Assembly (NCBI RefSeq): GCF_002949795.1 | Contig: NZ_CP026692.1 | Span: forward strand, 434,001 to 498,000 | Source: Nostoc sp. 'Lobaria pulmonaria (5183) cyanobiont' | Lineage (GTDB): Bacteria > Cyanobacteriota > Cyanobacteriia > Cyanobacteriales > Nostocaceae | Reading direction: 5' to 3' | DNA length: 64,000 nucleotides | In this document: piece by piece, positions 1-9,876 of the stretch | Numbering within the stretch: position 1 is the stretch's first letter | How the letters are laid out: every line of letters starts with the position of its first letter | Program-made: the position numbers and the translations under genes | The notes under the pieces: model-generated | Seen by the model: the letters and a program-made list of their open reading frames with translations, nothing else | What the model was told of the DNA's origin: nothing | The model's database searches: none

Positions 1-753
1 CATCCATTCTGAATTAAAAGGATCATGAGGGGGACTTTTGCCTTGATGCTCTTGTTGATAGAGTTCAATAGTGAAGCGATCGTAGCCGAACTGTACAGGC
101 ATCCCAAAATGGTCGTCAAGCTGAATACCATCTACATCGTAATCCCTGACTACTTCTAAAATTAACCCTTGGATAAACTCTTGCACTTGTGGATGTAAGG
201 GATTCAACCAGGCCAGTTTAGTTACTAAAATATTGTCGATTTCTTCCGGTGGGGCATCTTGAGTAGACTTTATACCTTCTTGCCCAATTGTCAACCAATC
301 GGGATAACGCCTTGCTAATTGTGAATAATGCGGCGTCATAAACCCGTATTCAAACCAGGGAATGACTCTCAAATCTTTATTTTTGGCAAGTCTTACTATC
401 TTTGCTAAAACATCCTGTCCACCGTGCATGAAGTTAAGCAAAGGTTGAGTTTCTGAGCCTGTAGTGATTTTGGCTACCGCACTTTTATAAAAAGTATGTC
501 CTCGGTTCCAAACTACAGGATAAATTGTATTAAAGTTGAGAGCCGATAATTGATTTATAGCACGGTTAATACCCCAAGGGACAAATAGTACACCACTAGC
601 AACATTAGTGAGCCAAACGCCGCGAATTTCTGTAGTTAAAGGACTTGTTTTTTGGGAATAAACTGGCAGTGAAGAGGGTAAAAAAACTGTTAAAGCGACT
701 ACTAATCCCAAACACAGCAAGCAAGCAACACAACGGCGAACAACCCGATTCAT
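1..753 (-). CDS. GHL10 (DUF187) family glycosyl hydrolase-like protein, 3' end outside window
   Basis: Reading leftward from an ATG at 753, 251 codons stay open to the window edge. The N-terminus (MNRVVRRCVACLLCLGLVVA) is a signal peptide or membrane anchor. It is followed by EIRGVWLTNVASGV, a TIM-barrel segment (FNTIYPVVWNRG), FEYGFMTP and DVDGIQLDDHFGMP, the pattern of the GHL10/DUF187 family of putative extracellular glycoside hydrolases common in cyanobacteria. The family is predicted to act on envelope or extracellular polysaccharide, but the substrate is unknown. The C-terminal part lies beyond position 1. The family call is firm; enzymatic activity is inferred. Confidence 0.85.
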   Translation of the reverse strand, partial: MNRVVRRCVACLLCLGLVVALTVFLPSSLPVYSQKTSPLTTEIRGVWLTNVASGVLFVPWGINRAINQLSALNFNTIYPVVWNRGHTFYKSAVAKITTGSETQPLLNFMHGGQDVLAKIVRLAKNKDLRVIPWFEYGFMTPHYSQLARRYPDWLTIGQEGIKSTQDAPPEEIDNILVTKLAWLNPLHPQVQEFIQGLILEVVRDYDVDGIQLDDHFGMPVQFGYDRFTIELYQQEHQGKSPPHDPFNSEWM

Positions 754-837
754 TTGTAAGCGTGACCTAGTGCGATCGGAATATATATAACTACAAAATA
801 AAGTTGTAATCCTCCGGATGATGTAAAGAAATGATGA

Positions 838-968
838 TTCAGAAATCAGAAATCAGGAGTCAGGAGTCAGAATCTTTGAAATAATACGGAGCCAGTTTTG
901 GTGATGAATATACTTAACGATACCAAAACCTAATAAATTATGACTCCTAACTCCTAACTCCTAAACTC
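838..968. repeat. Inverted short-repeat element (AGGAGTCAGGAGTCAG / CTCCTAACTCCTAA)
   Basis: Tandem AGGAGTC-like heptamers on one side face CTCCTAA heptamers on the other, about 80 bases apart, so the transcript could fold into a long imperfect hairpin. It lies between the hydrolase start and the 3' end of glcD. Related elements are at 38426-38591 and 49870-50060. This is the STRR-type repeat familiar in Nostoc genomes. It could also act as the glcD terminator. Confidence 0.6.
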
Positions 969-976
969 TTTACTTA

Positions 977-2449
977 TTAAAATCTTTCCACGCCTTCAAA
1001 TTGCTTGATTACCGATGCATTTGCTGCTTCACCACAAGTTCGTGGTGTGGGGAATATCTTTTCAGGATTTGCTAACCCTTTAGGATTAAAAACTTGCCGC
1101 ACCCATTGCATAGTTTCTAAATCAACTTCGCTAAACATCTGTGGCATATAGCACTTTTTCTCTGCACCGATGCCATGTTCCCCAGAAATACTACCGCCGA
1201 CTTGCACACAAAGTTTGAGAATTTTTCCACCCATTTCTTCTACTTGCTCTAATGCTCCAGATATAGAATTATCATAAAGAATTAGTGGATGAAGATTGCC
1301 ATCGCCAGCGTGAAACACATTAGCAACACGATAACCGTATTGTTTACTTAATGCCTCAATTTCATGTAATACATAAGGCAACTGAGTCCGAGGAATTACA
1401 CCATCTTGTACATAATAATCTGGGCTTAAATGCCCAGCCGCAGCAAAAGCGGCTTTGCGTCCTTTCCATAATTTCAATCGGGTTTCTGGGTCAGTAGCAG
1501 AAGTGACATTCCGCGCCCCATTCTTTTTACAAATTTCGGTAACTCGCTGCTTATTCCCTGCAACTTCCACTTCTAAACCGTCAATTTCTATCAGCAAAAT
1601 AGCAGTCGCATCACGGGGATAACAGTTAGTTGCAACAACATCTTCAACGGCGTTGATACTAAAATTATCCATCATTTCCATACCACCAGGAATAATGCCG
1701 GCACTGATGATGTCAGAAACAGTTGCTCCGGCAGCTTCAATGCTAGTAAAATCTGCCAACAGCACACAAATTGATTCTGCACTTTTGAGAATTCGCAAAG
1801 TAATTTCTGTGGCAATTCCTAAAGTGCCTTCAGAACCAACAAAAACACCTGTTAAATCATAACCAGGCATTTCTGGAATTTGTCCGCCTAAATCGATAAT
1901 TTCCCCCTCTGGCGTAACAATTTTTAATCCCAAAACGTGGTTAGTCGTAACACCATATTTGAGACAATGCACCCCACCAGAATTTTCAGCAATATTGCCC
2001 CCAATAGAGCAAATAATTTGACTGGAAGGGTCAGGAGCGTAGTAAAATCCAGCACCACTAACAGCTTGTGTTACCCAACTATTAATCACCCCTGGTTGTA
2101 CAACTGTCCGTTGATTTTCTAAATCAATACTGAGGATTTGCCGCATTAATGAGGTTACAATCAAAACAGAATCTTCTACTGGTAAAGCACCGCCAGATAG
2201 ACCAGTGCCAGAACCGCGTGCGATGAAGGGTATAGAATATTGATTACATATCTTCACAACTTCCGCAACTTGTTCTGTAGTTCTGGGTAACACTACTATA
2301 GCCGGACGTTGGCGATAGCCAGTTAAACCATCGCATTCATAGGTAATGAGTTCTTCGCGGCGTTGCACCACACCATTTTTGCCAAGGACAGCCTCGAATG
2401 CTTTGATAATGGGTTTCCAGTTGAGTTGTTTTTTATCTTGGGTAAGCAT
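977..2449 (-). CDS. glcD: Glycolate oxidase subunit GlcD (FAD-linked oxidase)
   Basis: This 490-residue protein belongs to the FAD-binding PCMH / FAD-linked oxidase C family. The N-terminal FAD domain (about residues 55-230) has PFIARGSGTGLSGGALP and CSIGGNIAENSGGVHCLKYG. The C-terminal cap carries NVFHAGDGNLHPLILYD and ends near GSISGEHGIGAEK, which are hallmark motifs. GlcD oxidises glycolate (or D-lactate) to glyoxylate (pyruvate), the photorespiratory salvage step in cyanobacteria. No glcE or glcF lies beside it, as is usual in cyanobacteria. The ATG at 2449 gives the normal family length. Substrate choice between glycolate and D-lactate cannot be read from sequence alone. Confidence 0.9.
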   Translation of the reverse strand: MLTQDKKQLNWKPIIKAFEAVLGKNGVVQRREELITYECDGLTGYRQRPAIVVLPRTTEQVAEVVKICNQYSIPFIARGSGTGLSGGALPVEDSVLIVTSLMRQILSIDLENQRTVVQPGVINSWVTQAVSGAGFYYAPDPSSQIICSIGGNIAENSGGVHCLKYGVTTNHVLGLKIVTPEGEIIDLGGQIPEMPGYDLTGVFVGSEGTLGIATEITLRILKSAESICVLLADFTSIEAAGATVSDIISAGIIPGGMEMMDNFSINAVEDVVATNCYPRDATAILLIEIDGLEVEVAGNKQRVTEICKKNGARNVTSATDPETRLKLWKGRKAAFAAAGHLSPDYYVQDGVIPRTQLPYVLHEIEALSKQYGYRVANVFHAGDGNLHPLILYDNSISGALEQVEEMGGKILKLCVQVGGSISGEHGIGAEKKCYMPQMFSEVDLETMQWVRQVFNPKGLANPEKIFPTPRTCGEAANASVIKQFEGVERF

Positions 2450-2678
2450 AGTTTTTTAAAGTTCAAGGTAGATGTATAGAGGATTGCAAGCTCTTTTGGG
2501 ACGCATTAATTACTATTGTTGCAAGAATAGCAGTCAAAAGTGAGTAAAAGCGATCGCATAATTTAAGTACGGAAGGTGCGATGTCTCTTAACGAGTGCGT
2601 TGAATGATGGTAAAATTCTATACTTAGTTAAGTATGGGGTTAAAGTAACATAGAGTCAGACATTTAACAGCAGAGGGT

Positions 2679-2795
2679 GAAATAACTTACCAAGTTTTAG
2701 ATTCCACCTCAAAATTAATTGCCAAGCTGCAAACCCTAGCACCCGAACAGCAACAAGAAGTGCTAAAAGCAACTATACGAACATCATTTGAGTAA
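2679..2795 (+). pseudogene. DUF2281-type antitoxin remnant (N-terminal fragment)
   Basis: An open stretch without a usable ATG reads EITYQVLDSTSKLIAKLQTL and then APEQQQEVLKA before diverging to a stop at 2793-2795. The LxxLPPEQQQEVLDF-like start is typical of small DUF2281 proteins, the antitoxin partners of VapC or Uma2-type genes in cyanobacteria. Only the first 30 or so residues are recognisable. The rest is lost where this fragment meets the truncated WD40 gene on the opposite strand. It is inferred to be a rearrangement scar. Confidence 0.55.
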
Positions 2796-3346
2796 GCAGC
2801 AAAAGAAGAAACTTCTTCCCAAGTACCAATTTTCCATATTTTGACATTGCGATCGCAACCAACGCTTGCAATCAAAGTACTATCAGGACTGATTGCTATA
2901 GACTGTACATAACCTGAATGTCCTCTCAGTGTTTGAATTTCTTTTCTGTCTTTCAAATTAAAAATTTTAATTGTACTATCATCACTTCCGCTTACAAGAA
3001 AGTTATAGATAGGGATTACTGCAACTGTTGTCACTGATTTGCTGTGGGTATTAAAAGCGTGTAACTCTTGACATGTGTTTAAATCCCAAACTCGGATAAT
3101 AGCATCGTCACCACCACTTATGAGAGCATCTCCTGTAGTAGTAAAAGCTATAGAACGAACAGAATTTGTATGTTTTAATTGGTAATTCAAAAGTTGATCG
3201 GCATTCAAATTTCATAATCGAATTATGCTGTCGTCACTCCCGCAAGCAAGAATCTGGCGGCTTAAATTTACCGAGGTAGAGCGTACACCCCTAAACCAAC
3301 TAGAGTCTCCATTAAATATGTGAACCTGATACCATACTTGCCCCAT
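2687..3346 (-). pseudogene. WD40-repeat protein, broken by a nonsense codon and 3' truncation
   Basis: From an ATG at 3346 the frame reads WD40 sequence up to CGSDDSIIRL, then TGA at 3212-3214 where the family has Trp (DDSIIRLW). The same frame then continues with two and a half more WD40 blades (SGGDDAIIRVWDL, SGSDDSTIKIF, ASVGCDRNVKIWKIGTW). After NDVRIVAF the WD40 pattern stops and the frame runs into sequence antisense to a DUF2281 antitoxin fragment. So one blade is cut mid-repeat and there is an in-frame stop. Intact relatives are multi-blade scaffold proteins. Restart at a downstream TTG could give a 173-residue fragment, but function is unlikely. Confidence 0.75.
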
Positions 3347-3610
3347 ACGTTTCCCCAAAGCCTCTATAATTTTGTTCTATTATTAGAATTCCCTGAATTT
3401 GCAATAAACTTAACGTAGCTACGGCAAAATCTGTTGAAAGCAATGGAGAGCTTTGGATTAGGGTGAATTAGTTTTAAGTTTTTAATCCCACTAAGCAAAC
3501 AAGTACGGCAATGAAATCTCTATATTGTCACAACCTCTATCTTTCATTAATCAACTAACCTAGAAAATCAATTAACCTATAAATAACGCTCTCAAATACT
3601 GGATAAAATC

Positions 3611-4318
3611 ATGGTTCAGCAAGTTCTAATCAATAATGATGATTACTATGTGCCAGATGCCAACCAGCTAATCACTGAAAATGATACACCTGTGGATAAT
3701 TTTGCATCTGCAAAACAACAACGCCTTTTAGTGAGTTCTCTTTACAGTTCTCTACAACATCAGACTTTTTTAGCTGAAGCTAATGTGGGCATTTACTACA
3801 CAGACCTTCAGCCCCCCATTGTACCTGATGTCTTTCTCAGCTTAGATGTTCAAGTGCCTGAAAAATGGTGGGAAAAACAAAATCGTTGTTATATGGTTTG
3901 GCGTTTTGGCAAACCTCCGGAAGTTGTACTCGAAATTGTCTCAAATAAAGAAGGTGATGAACTGGGCAAAAAGCTACAAATTTATGAACACATGCGGGCT
4001 AGTTACTACATCGTATATGACCCAAACCAGCAATTAGGAGAAAAAGTACTACGCATTTATGAACTTAGGGGAAGGCGTTACTTTGAAACTTCAGAAACTT
4101 GGCTTGAACAAGTTGGTTTAGGTATAACTCTGTGGGAAGGTGAATTTGAAGGTAGACAGGATCATTGGTTACGCTGGTGCTACCAAGATAGTAATGTTTT
4201 GCTGACTGGGGATGAACGCGCCGAACAGGAACAACAACGTGCTGAACAAGCAGAACAACGCACCCAATTATTAGCAGATAGGCTACGCGCTATGGGCGTA
4301 GATCCCGACACTCTATAA
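3611..4318 (+). CDS. Uma2 family (DUF820) restriction endonuclease-like protein
   Basis: This 235-residue protein has the Uma2/DUF820 core. PPIVPDVFLSLDVQVPEKWW supplies the acidic residue, PPEVVLEIVSNKEGDELGKK supplies the E-x-K half of the PD-(D/E)xK-like site, and ASYYIVYDP follows. The C-terminus is a short Glu/Gln-rich coiled-coil tail (EQEQQRAEQAEQRTQLLADR). Cyanobacteria carry dozens of these genes; their role (toxin-like, transposon-derived or repair) is not settled. The ATG at 3611 lies before a clear MVQQVLINN start. No adjacent antitoxin is seen on this strand, although a DUF2281 remnant lies about 800 bases upstream. Confidence 0.85.
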   Translation: MVQQVLINNDDYYVPDANQLITENDTPVDNFASAKQQRLLVSSLYSSLQHQTFLAEANVGIYYTDLQPPIVPDVFLSLDVQVPEKWWEKQNRCYMVWRFGKPPEVVLEIVSNKEGDELGKKLQIYEHMRASYYIVYDPNQQLGEKVLRIYELRGRRYFETSETWLEQVGLGITLWEGEFEGRQDHWLRWCYQDSNVLLTGDERAEQEQQRAEQAEQRTQLLADRLRAMGVDPDTL

Positions 4319-4378
4319 GACACTTGCTGTAAAGACGCAAAGTTTTTTTGCATCTTTGCATGAGCAAAAAAATTCTCA

Positions 4379-5281
4379 CTAACTTGTGCAACTTATAAAC
4401 TCATTTATCCGATGCCAAACCTTCTCTAATAAATCTGGAGCATCCGCATCAAACCATTTAATTTGTGGATATGATCGAAACCAAGTACGTTGTCGCTTGG
4501 CAAATTGTCGGGTATGCAAAATTATTAATTCTTTCGCTTCATCTAAGGAAATATTACCAGCCAAATATTGCTTAATTTCTTGATAGCCCAAAGTATTCAA
4601 CAAAGACAAATCAGCGCCATATTTTTGACAAAGATACTCCACTTCAGCGACCAAACCATCTGCTATCATTTGCTCAGTACGTTGTTGAATACGAGCAAGC
4701 AACTTTTCAACATCGCAATCTAAACCAATTTGCAAAATCGGATAATTTGGTGGATTCTCCCCTTGCTGTTCTGAAATTGGATGACCAGTGACATAATATA
4801 CCTCTAATGCTCTTAAAGTTCGCACTGAATCATTGCCATGAATCTTTTGTGCTGCAACGGGGTCAACTTGTTGTAACATTGCGTATAGTTGTAGTTGACC
4901 AAGAGATTCAAGCTGCGATCGCAATTTTATTTGTGGTGCAACTCTAGGAATTTTCATCCCTTGGACAATGGAACGGATATATAAACCAGTACCACCAACT
5001 AGCAAAAGTGGCATAACTTCAATAGAAGCAATTAAGGCTTGTGTTTGTTCCTGGTAGTCTGCTACTGTCATCGTGTCTGTCGGGTCGCAGATATCTATTA
5101 AATAGTGCGGCACTAATTTTTGTTCAGCCACAGCTGGTTTTGCCGTCCCAATATCAAACTCACGGTAAACTTGACGAGAATCGGCACTAAGAATTACAGA
5201 ACCCAAGCGCATCGCCAAAGCCAAAGCTAAACCCGACTTACCCGTTGCTGTCGCTCCACAAATCACAATTAATTTAGTCAT
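4379..5281 (-). CDS. miaA: tRNA dimethylallyltransferase
   Basis: This 300-residue enzyme transfers a dimethylallyl group to N6 of A37 in tRNAs that read UNN codons. The P-loop GATATGKSGLALALA is at residues 9-23, followed by ILSADSRQVYREFDIGTAKP (substrate and tRNA contact), LLVGGTGLYIRSIVQGM, and the C-terminal LHTRQFAKRQRTWFR motif. Length is normal. The start codon at 5281 overlaps the first of four TTAGTCA heptamers, so the ribosome-binding region is made of repeat sequence. It is convergent with the Uma2 gene and divergent from gyrB. Confidence 0.95.
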   Translation of the reverse strand: MTKLIVICGATATGKSGLALALAMRLGSVILSADSRQVYREFDIGTAKPAVAEQKLVPHYLIDICDPTDTMTVADYQEQTQALIASIEVMPLLLVGGTGLYIRSIVQGMKIPRVAPQIKLRSQLESLGQLQLYAMLQQVDPVAAQKIHGNDSVRTLRALEVYYVTGHPISEQQGENPPNYPILQIGLDCDVEKLLARIQQRTEQMIADGLVAEVEYLCQKYGADLSLLNTLGYQEIKQYLAGNISLDEAKELIILHTRQFAKRQRTWFRSYPQIKWFDADAPDLLEKVWHRINEFISCTS

Positions 5282-5304
5282 TAGTCATTAGTCATTAGTC
5301 ATTA
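5274..5304. repeat. Heptamer STRR, four copies of TTAGTCA
   Basis: Four head-to-tail copies of TTAGTCA run across the miaA start codon, in the miaA-gyrB intergenic region. This heptamer is a classical short tandemly repeated repetitive sequence of heterocystous cyanobacteria. A degenerate copy follows sigA at 11045-11105. Confidence 0.9.
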
Positions 5305-5477
5305 AGCTATTTTCGCCCTGCCCCTTTGCCCCTCTGACACGGTAGTGCAACCCTAGTATAAACTTCTCTTTTAAATGCCCTACAGACGCCAGCAAGGCTT
5401 TTGTGTTACAATTTTGGAGTGTTTTTACTTTTATTTGCCTTTCGGCGATTTCAACCCCACGCATCAGGAGAGTTTAC

Positions 5478-7415
5478 ATGACGAGCAGTTACAGTGCCGA
5501 TCAGATTCAAGTTCTGGAAGGTCTGGAAGCCGTCCGCAAAAGACCAGGAATGTACATCGGTACCACTGGGCCGCGAGGACTCCACCATTTAGTCTACGAG
5601 GTGGTGGACAATTCAATTGATGAGGCTTTGGCGGGTCATTGCACTCATATAGAAGTAGATATCAACGCTGATGGTTCCGTGACTGTAACAGATGATGGTC
5701 GTGGTATTCCCGTCGATACTCACTCGCGTACCGGGAAATCGGCTTTGGAAACCGTAATGACGGTACTGCACGCAGGTGGAAAGTTTGGCGGCGGTGGCTA
5801 CAAAGTTTCTGGAGGATTGCACGGGGTTGGTATTTCTGTTGTTAATGCCCTATCTGAGGTTGTAGAAGTTACGGTTTGGCGAGATAAAAAGGTTCATCTT
5901 CAGCGCTATGAACGCGGTATCCCAGTTAGCGATCTGCAAGTCAAACCTTACAAAGAAGCTAGAACTGGAACTTCTGTTACTTTTAAACCAGATACCCAAA
6001 TATTCACTATTAGCATTGAGTTTGATTACATCACTTTATCAGGTCGCCTACGGGAATTGGCGTATCTGAATGCAGGTGTCAAAATTACTTTTACTGACCA
6101 CCGTTTAGAATTACTAAAAAGCGATACACCCAAGGTAGAAACCTACGAGTACAGGGGTGGGATCAAAGAGTACATTGCTTACATGAACCGCGAGAAGCAA
6201 CCACTGCATGAAGAAATTATCTATGTGCAAGGGGAACGCAACAACGTACAAGTGGAAGTTTCATTGCAGTGGTGTACTGATGCTTACACGGATAATGTGC
6301 TAGGTTTTGCTAACAATATTCGCACAGTGGATGGTGGTACGCACTTAGAAGGCTTGAAGGCGGTTTTGACGCGGACATTAAATGCGATCGCCCGCAAGCG
6401 CAATAAAATTAAAGAGAATGAACCTAACCTCAGTGGCGAACACGTCCGCGAAGGTTTGACAGCCGTAATTTCCGTTAAAGTCCCCGATCCAGAATTTGAA
6501 GGACAAACCAAAACCAAACTCGGTAACACCGAAGTTCGGGGAATTGTTGATTCTCTGGTGGGAGAAGTCCTTACTGAGTATCTCGAATTTCATCCTGCTA
6601 TAGCAGACTCAATTTTAGATAAAGCTATCCAAGCTTTCAAAGCCGCAGAAGCAGCCCGTCATGCGCGGGAATTAGTTCGGCGCAAATCGGTGCTGGAATC
6701 TTCGCCATTACCTGGTAAATTGGCAGATTGCAGTTCTCGTGACCCTAGCGAATCTGAGATATTCATCGTGGAAGGGGACTCAGCAGGTGGGAGCGCCAAA
6801 CAAGGACGCGATCGCCGCACTCAAGCTATCTTGCCTCTCCGTGGTAAAATTCTCAACATTGAAAAAACCGACGACGCTAAGATTTATAAAAATAACGAAG
6901 TTCAATCGTTAATTACAGCCCTCGGTTTAGGTGTCAAAGGTGATGAATTTGATTCTACTCAACTGCGCTATCACCGCATAGTCATTATGACGGATGCTGA
7001 CGTAGATGGAGCGCACATTCGGACTTTGTTGTTAACATTCTTCTATCGATATCAGCGAGCGCTCATCGAACAAGGCTTTATTTATATTGCTTGTCCCCCA
7101 TTGTTTAAAGTAGAACGGGGACGTAATCATGAGTATTGCTATAGCGATCGCGAAAAAAATCAAGCGATCGCCAAATTTCCTGCTAACGCCAACTACACCA
7201 TCCAACGCTTCAAAGGTTTGGGTGAAATGATGCCACAACAACTCTGGGACACCACAATGAACCCAGAAACCCGTAAAATGAAGCAAGTCGAAATTGAGGA
7301 TGCCGCAGAAGCCGATCGCATTTTCACAATTTTAATGGGCGATCGCGTCGCACCCAGACGAGAATTCATCGAAACCTATGGCTCTAAACTCAACTTCACC
7401 GATTTAGATATTTAA
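5478..7415 (+). CDS. gyrB: DNA gyrase subunit B
   Basis: This 645-residue ATPase subunit of gyrase has the GHKL domain ([39 protein letters not shown]), the transducer domain, and the TOPRIM part with [18 protein letters not shown] and [19 protein letters not shown], ending in the [14 protein letters not shown] region. I chose the ATG at 5478 because CAGGAGAG lies just upstream and [19 protein letters not shown] is the usual cyanobacterial start; the frame is open further up without family similarity. gyrA is in the same window (12150-14657), unlinked in transcription. An intrinsic terminator follows. Confidence 0.97.
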   Translation: MTSSYSADQIQVLEGLEAVRKRPGMYIGTTGPRGLHHLVYEVVDNSIDEALAGHCTHIEVDINADGSVTVTDDGRGIPVDTHSRTGKSALETVMTVLHAGGKFGGGGYKVSGGLHGVGISVVNALSEVVEVTVWRDKKVHLQRYERGIPVSDLQVKPYKEARTGTSVTFKPDTQIFTISIEFDYITLSGRLRELAYLNAGVKITFTDHRLELLKSDTPKVETYEYRGGIKEYIAYMNREKQPLHEEIIYVQGERNNVQVEVSLQWCTDAYTDNVLGFANNIRTVDGGTHLEGLKAVLTRTLNAIARKRNKIKENEPNLSGEHVREGLTAVISVKVPDPEFEGQTKTKLGNTEVRGIVDSLVGEVLTEYLEFHPAIADSILDKAIQAFKAAEAARHARELVRRKSVLESSPLPGKLADCSSRDPSESEIFIVEGDSAGGSAKQGRDRRTQAILPLRGKILNIEKTDDAKIYKNNEVQSLITALGLGVKGDEFDSTQLRYHRIVIMTDADVDGAHIRTLLLTFFYRYQRALIEQGFIYIACPPLFKVERGRNHEYCYSDREKNQAIAKFPANANYTIQRFKGLGEMMPQQLWDTTMNPETRKMKQVEIEDAAEADRIFTILMGDRVAPRREFIETYGSKLNFTDLDI

Positions 7416-7446
7416 TCTCAGCAGTCCTAAATCATTCGTAAAAAAT

Positions 7447-7485
7447 TAAGATCCCCGATTTATCAAACAAATCGGGGATCTTTAA
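7447..7485 (+). terminator. Rho-independent terminator of gyrB
   Basis: A 13-bp perfect stem (AGATCCCCGATTT / AAATCGGGGATCT) with a 7-base loop is followed by a short T run, 30 bases after the gyrB stop. Confidence 0.85.
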
Positions 7486-7712
7486 CTTTGAAATATTGCT
7501 TGACATTCCTGCAACAGATTTTGCTAAAGACTTTATATCCAAAATTTCTGTAAAAATTACCTCTTTTGGCTGATGGCAAACTATGTAATTTATAAATTTA
7601 TTGTATTAAGATTTTTACTACTACAAATTATGTCGTTAGATGAGTGACTATATTCACAAATTCATTAACTATTATTAATAATTCCTTATTTAACTGGATT
7701 TTACACAAAGCT

Positions 7713-8342
7713 ATGAAAGCGAGCAAAGGCATACTAGGAAAAGCATTGTTCAATATTATTGGCATAGGTAGCTTAGTTGCTCTGTCTGCCTGCGCTCAAC
7801 CTGTCGCAGAAACTCCTACAGCAACTGTCCCTTCAACAACTGTCCCGTCGGTCACGCCAACTCCTACTGCGACTATTGCCACCCAAAATTTAGCAGAATT
7901 GGCAAAGTCAGCAGCTAGTCAAGGACAGTTTAAAACTCTCATCCAAGCAGTGCAAGCTGCCGGATTGACTGAACAATTGGCTACACCAGGCCCTTACACA
8001 ATATTTGCACCTACTGATGCAGCTTTCTCTGCTTTACCCAAAGCTACTCTAGACCAACTCTTACAGCCAGCAAACAAACAACAATTAATCAAGGTTCTGT
8101 CCTACCACGTTATACCTGGGGGAATTACCTCCCAGCAATTGACATCTGGAGAAGTTAAAACAATTGAGGGTAGTCCCGTTAAAATCACAGTTGATCGTGC
8201 CAGTAACTCAATCACAGTTAACAATGCTAAGGTGACTCAGCCAGATATCCCAGCTAGCAATGGCATCGTTCATGTAGTTGACCAGGTACTTCTGCCACCT
8301 AATTTCCCTGCAAGTCTAAACACCACCCCAACACCACGGTAG
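7713..8342 (+). CDS. Fasciclin (FAS1) domain lipoprotein
   Basis: This 209-residue protein starts at the ATG at 7713. A GTG at 7644 would add residues before the signal peptide and is less likely. The signal sequence ends in a lipobox (VALSACAQP), so Cys is the probable lipidation site. A Pro/Thr-rich linker follows, then one FAS1 domain (about residues 75-195) with GPYTIFAPTDAAFSALP and LIKVLSYHVIPGG and the terminal GIVHVVDQVLLPP. FAS1 domains mediate cell-surface adhesion; in cyanobacteria single-domain versions are common and their ligand is unknown. It stands alone between gyrB and the sigA leader. Confidence 0.9.
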   Translation: MKASKGILGKALFNIIGIGSLVALSACAQPVAETPTATVPSTTVPSVTPTPTATIATQNLAELAKSAASQGQFKTLIQAVQAAGLTEQLATPGPYTIFAPTDAAFSALPKATLDQLLQPANKQQLIKVLSYHVIPGGITSQQLTSGEVKTIEGSPVKITVDRASNSITVNNAKVTQPDIPASNGIVHVVDQVLLPPNFPASLNTTPTPR

Positions 8343-9876
8343 TTCAGCAAAGTTCATAGTCCCCAGTTTTAATTAGGGATAGCTTTGAAAGCCTCCCTGA
8401 CTTTGAACTAGTCGCAAACAATCAATTAAAAATTTAGGTTGACTTGTTACAAGAGCAAATATTTTATAATACAAAAACTACAAATATTCCAAATTTATCG
8501 GTTAGAAAAATCATATAATTCGCTTATTGTCAATACTTTCCAAACAATCAATGCTCGATTGTTAACATAACTACTAACTTTATTGGAAATTTAGTCCAGA
8601 TAATACTCTTTGCTCTAACTCGCTGATTAATTTGAACCACCTGCTAGAAACACATTTGTTATGCTTTAAGAAAATAACTAAATATCATCTATCCAATCGC
8701 AATTAATAAGTATTTTGAGGATTTCTCATCATCAGATGACAGAAAATTACCGAAATAAAAGTATTTAAATTTACAATTTACTTACGCAAAAAATCTTTGT
8801 AACTAAATCATCAGGTAATCTGCTGGGTTCTCTGTGTTCGTGGTAATAGCTGTTGGAAGTACACACTATAAAGCTGAAAACTTGTTAATATCTTCATATA
8901 GTTCCGTGGCGATCGCTATTGTATCGTATGTATCTAATATACTTTTGCCTAAGACTAAGACGATATTGGCAAGTTCGCAGGACAAATTGTTTTTGAATTG
9001 ATTAAAATATCTTTGTATACAATAAAAAAAGTTTGTCAAGTTTCATAGGGCTGAAATCGCCACAGTGCGCTAACGTGTGAATAAGACCGAATTAGTAAAC
9101 CTAAATTGATCTGCGATCGGATCGATCTGCCACCGCCTCAACTCCTCAGTTAAGGTAGTTAGTACGCAGAAGGTTAACTGCTTTCAGGCAAGTACCACCA
9201 CCGTTGTTGTATTTACCCAAGGACAATACCCGTTTTAGTCTAAGGGATGTTTAATTTATGAAGGAAATGTAAAAATGAGTAGGTTAAGACGAATAGTCTG
9301 AGTTAACATAAAATGCGCTCTTTCTCAGTAATTAATGTTGTGTAAAATACATGAAATTCGGCAGAAGCAAGCGTACTTACTTCGTAATGTAATAAGAGCG
9401 TCACTGCAATTCCGAAAAGTGGAGAAAAAATTTCAGGGTATAAATCCCGTTTTCAATGTCTTTTTGGTGAAAATAGCTAACAGTTGCTTAATGAATTCAT
9501 GATTTATACACAAAAAGAGTGCAATTTCTGTGAAACAGGCTACAATCGGAAGAGTCTTTATACGAAAATCTGCCAACAGTATGAACTCATTTGTATAGAG
9601 TGGCAAATTTTTTGATAAAGGCGAGTCTTTATTTTGACCAGTTAGTTGAAAGCAATATGTGATAGCAACACATATAACATTTACCAAAGTGAGCAAGTCA
9701 CCTTTAGTAATTGCTAAAACTAAAGTAAAAACCCTCCTACCGGAGGTCTAAAACGTCCGAAAATATCTCTGGCAAATCTGCCAAAAAGCTTATTTTCGGT
9801 TGGCAATTGGCTCGTTTAAAAGAGCGCTAAACACATCTTGAGTAATTGATTCTGCAAGGAGCATGAGGAACGCGGC
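8343..9876. other. Long gene-free region upstream of sigA
   Basis: About 1.5 kb with no convincing coding sequence. It is AT-rich in its first half. Near the sigA start it contains GGAGG within a short CCTCC/GGAGG hairpin (9733-9746), and the ribosome-binding AAGGAG lies just upstream of the sigA ATG. An 87-codon minus-strand frame (9433-9696) has no family resemblance. The length is consistent with multiple promoters and a long 5' leader for sigA, but no promoter could be fixed by eye. Confidence 0.5.

Noticed and set aside
5403..5477. Upstream extension of gyrB
   Set aside because: The frame is open, but the family start and ribosome-binding site support the ATG at 5478.
9433..9696. Minus-strand 87-codon frame in the sigA leader
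   Set aside because: No family resemblance, no ribosome-binding site, and AT-rich composition consistent with chance.
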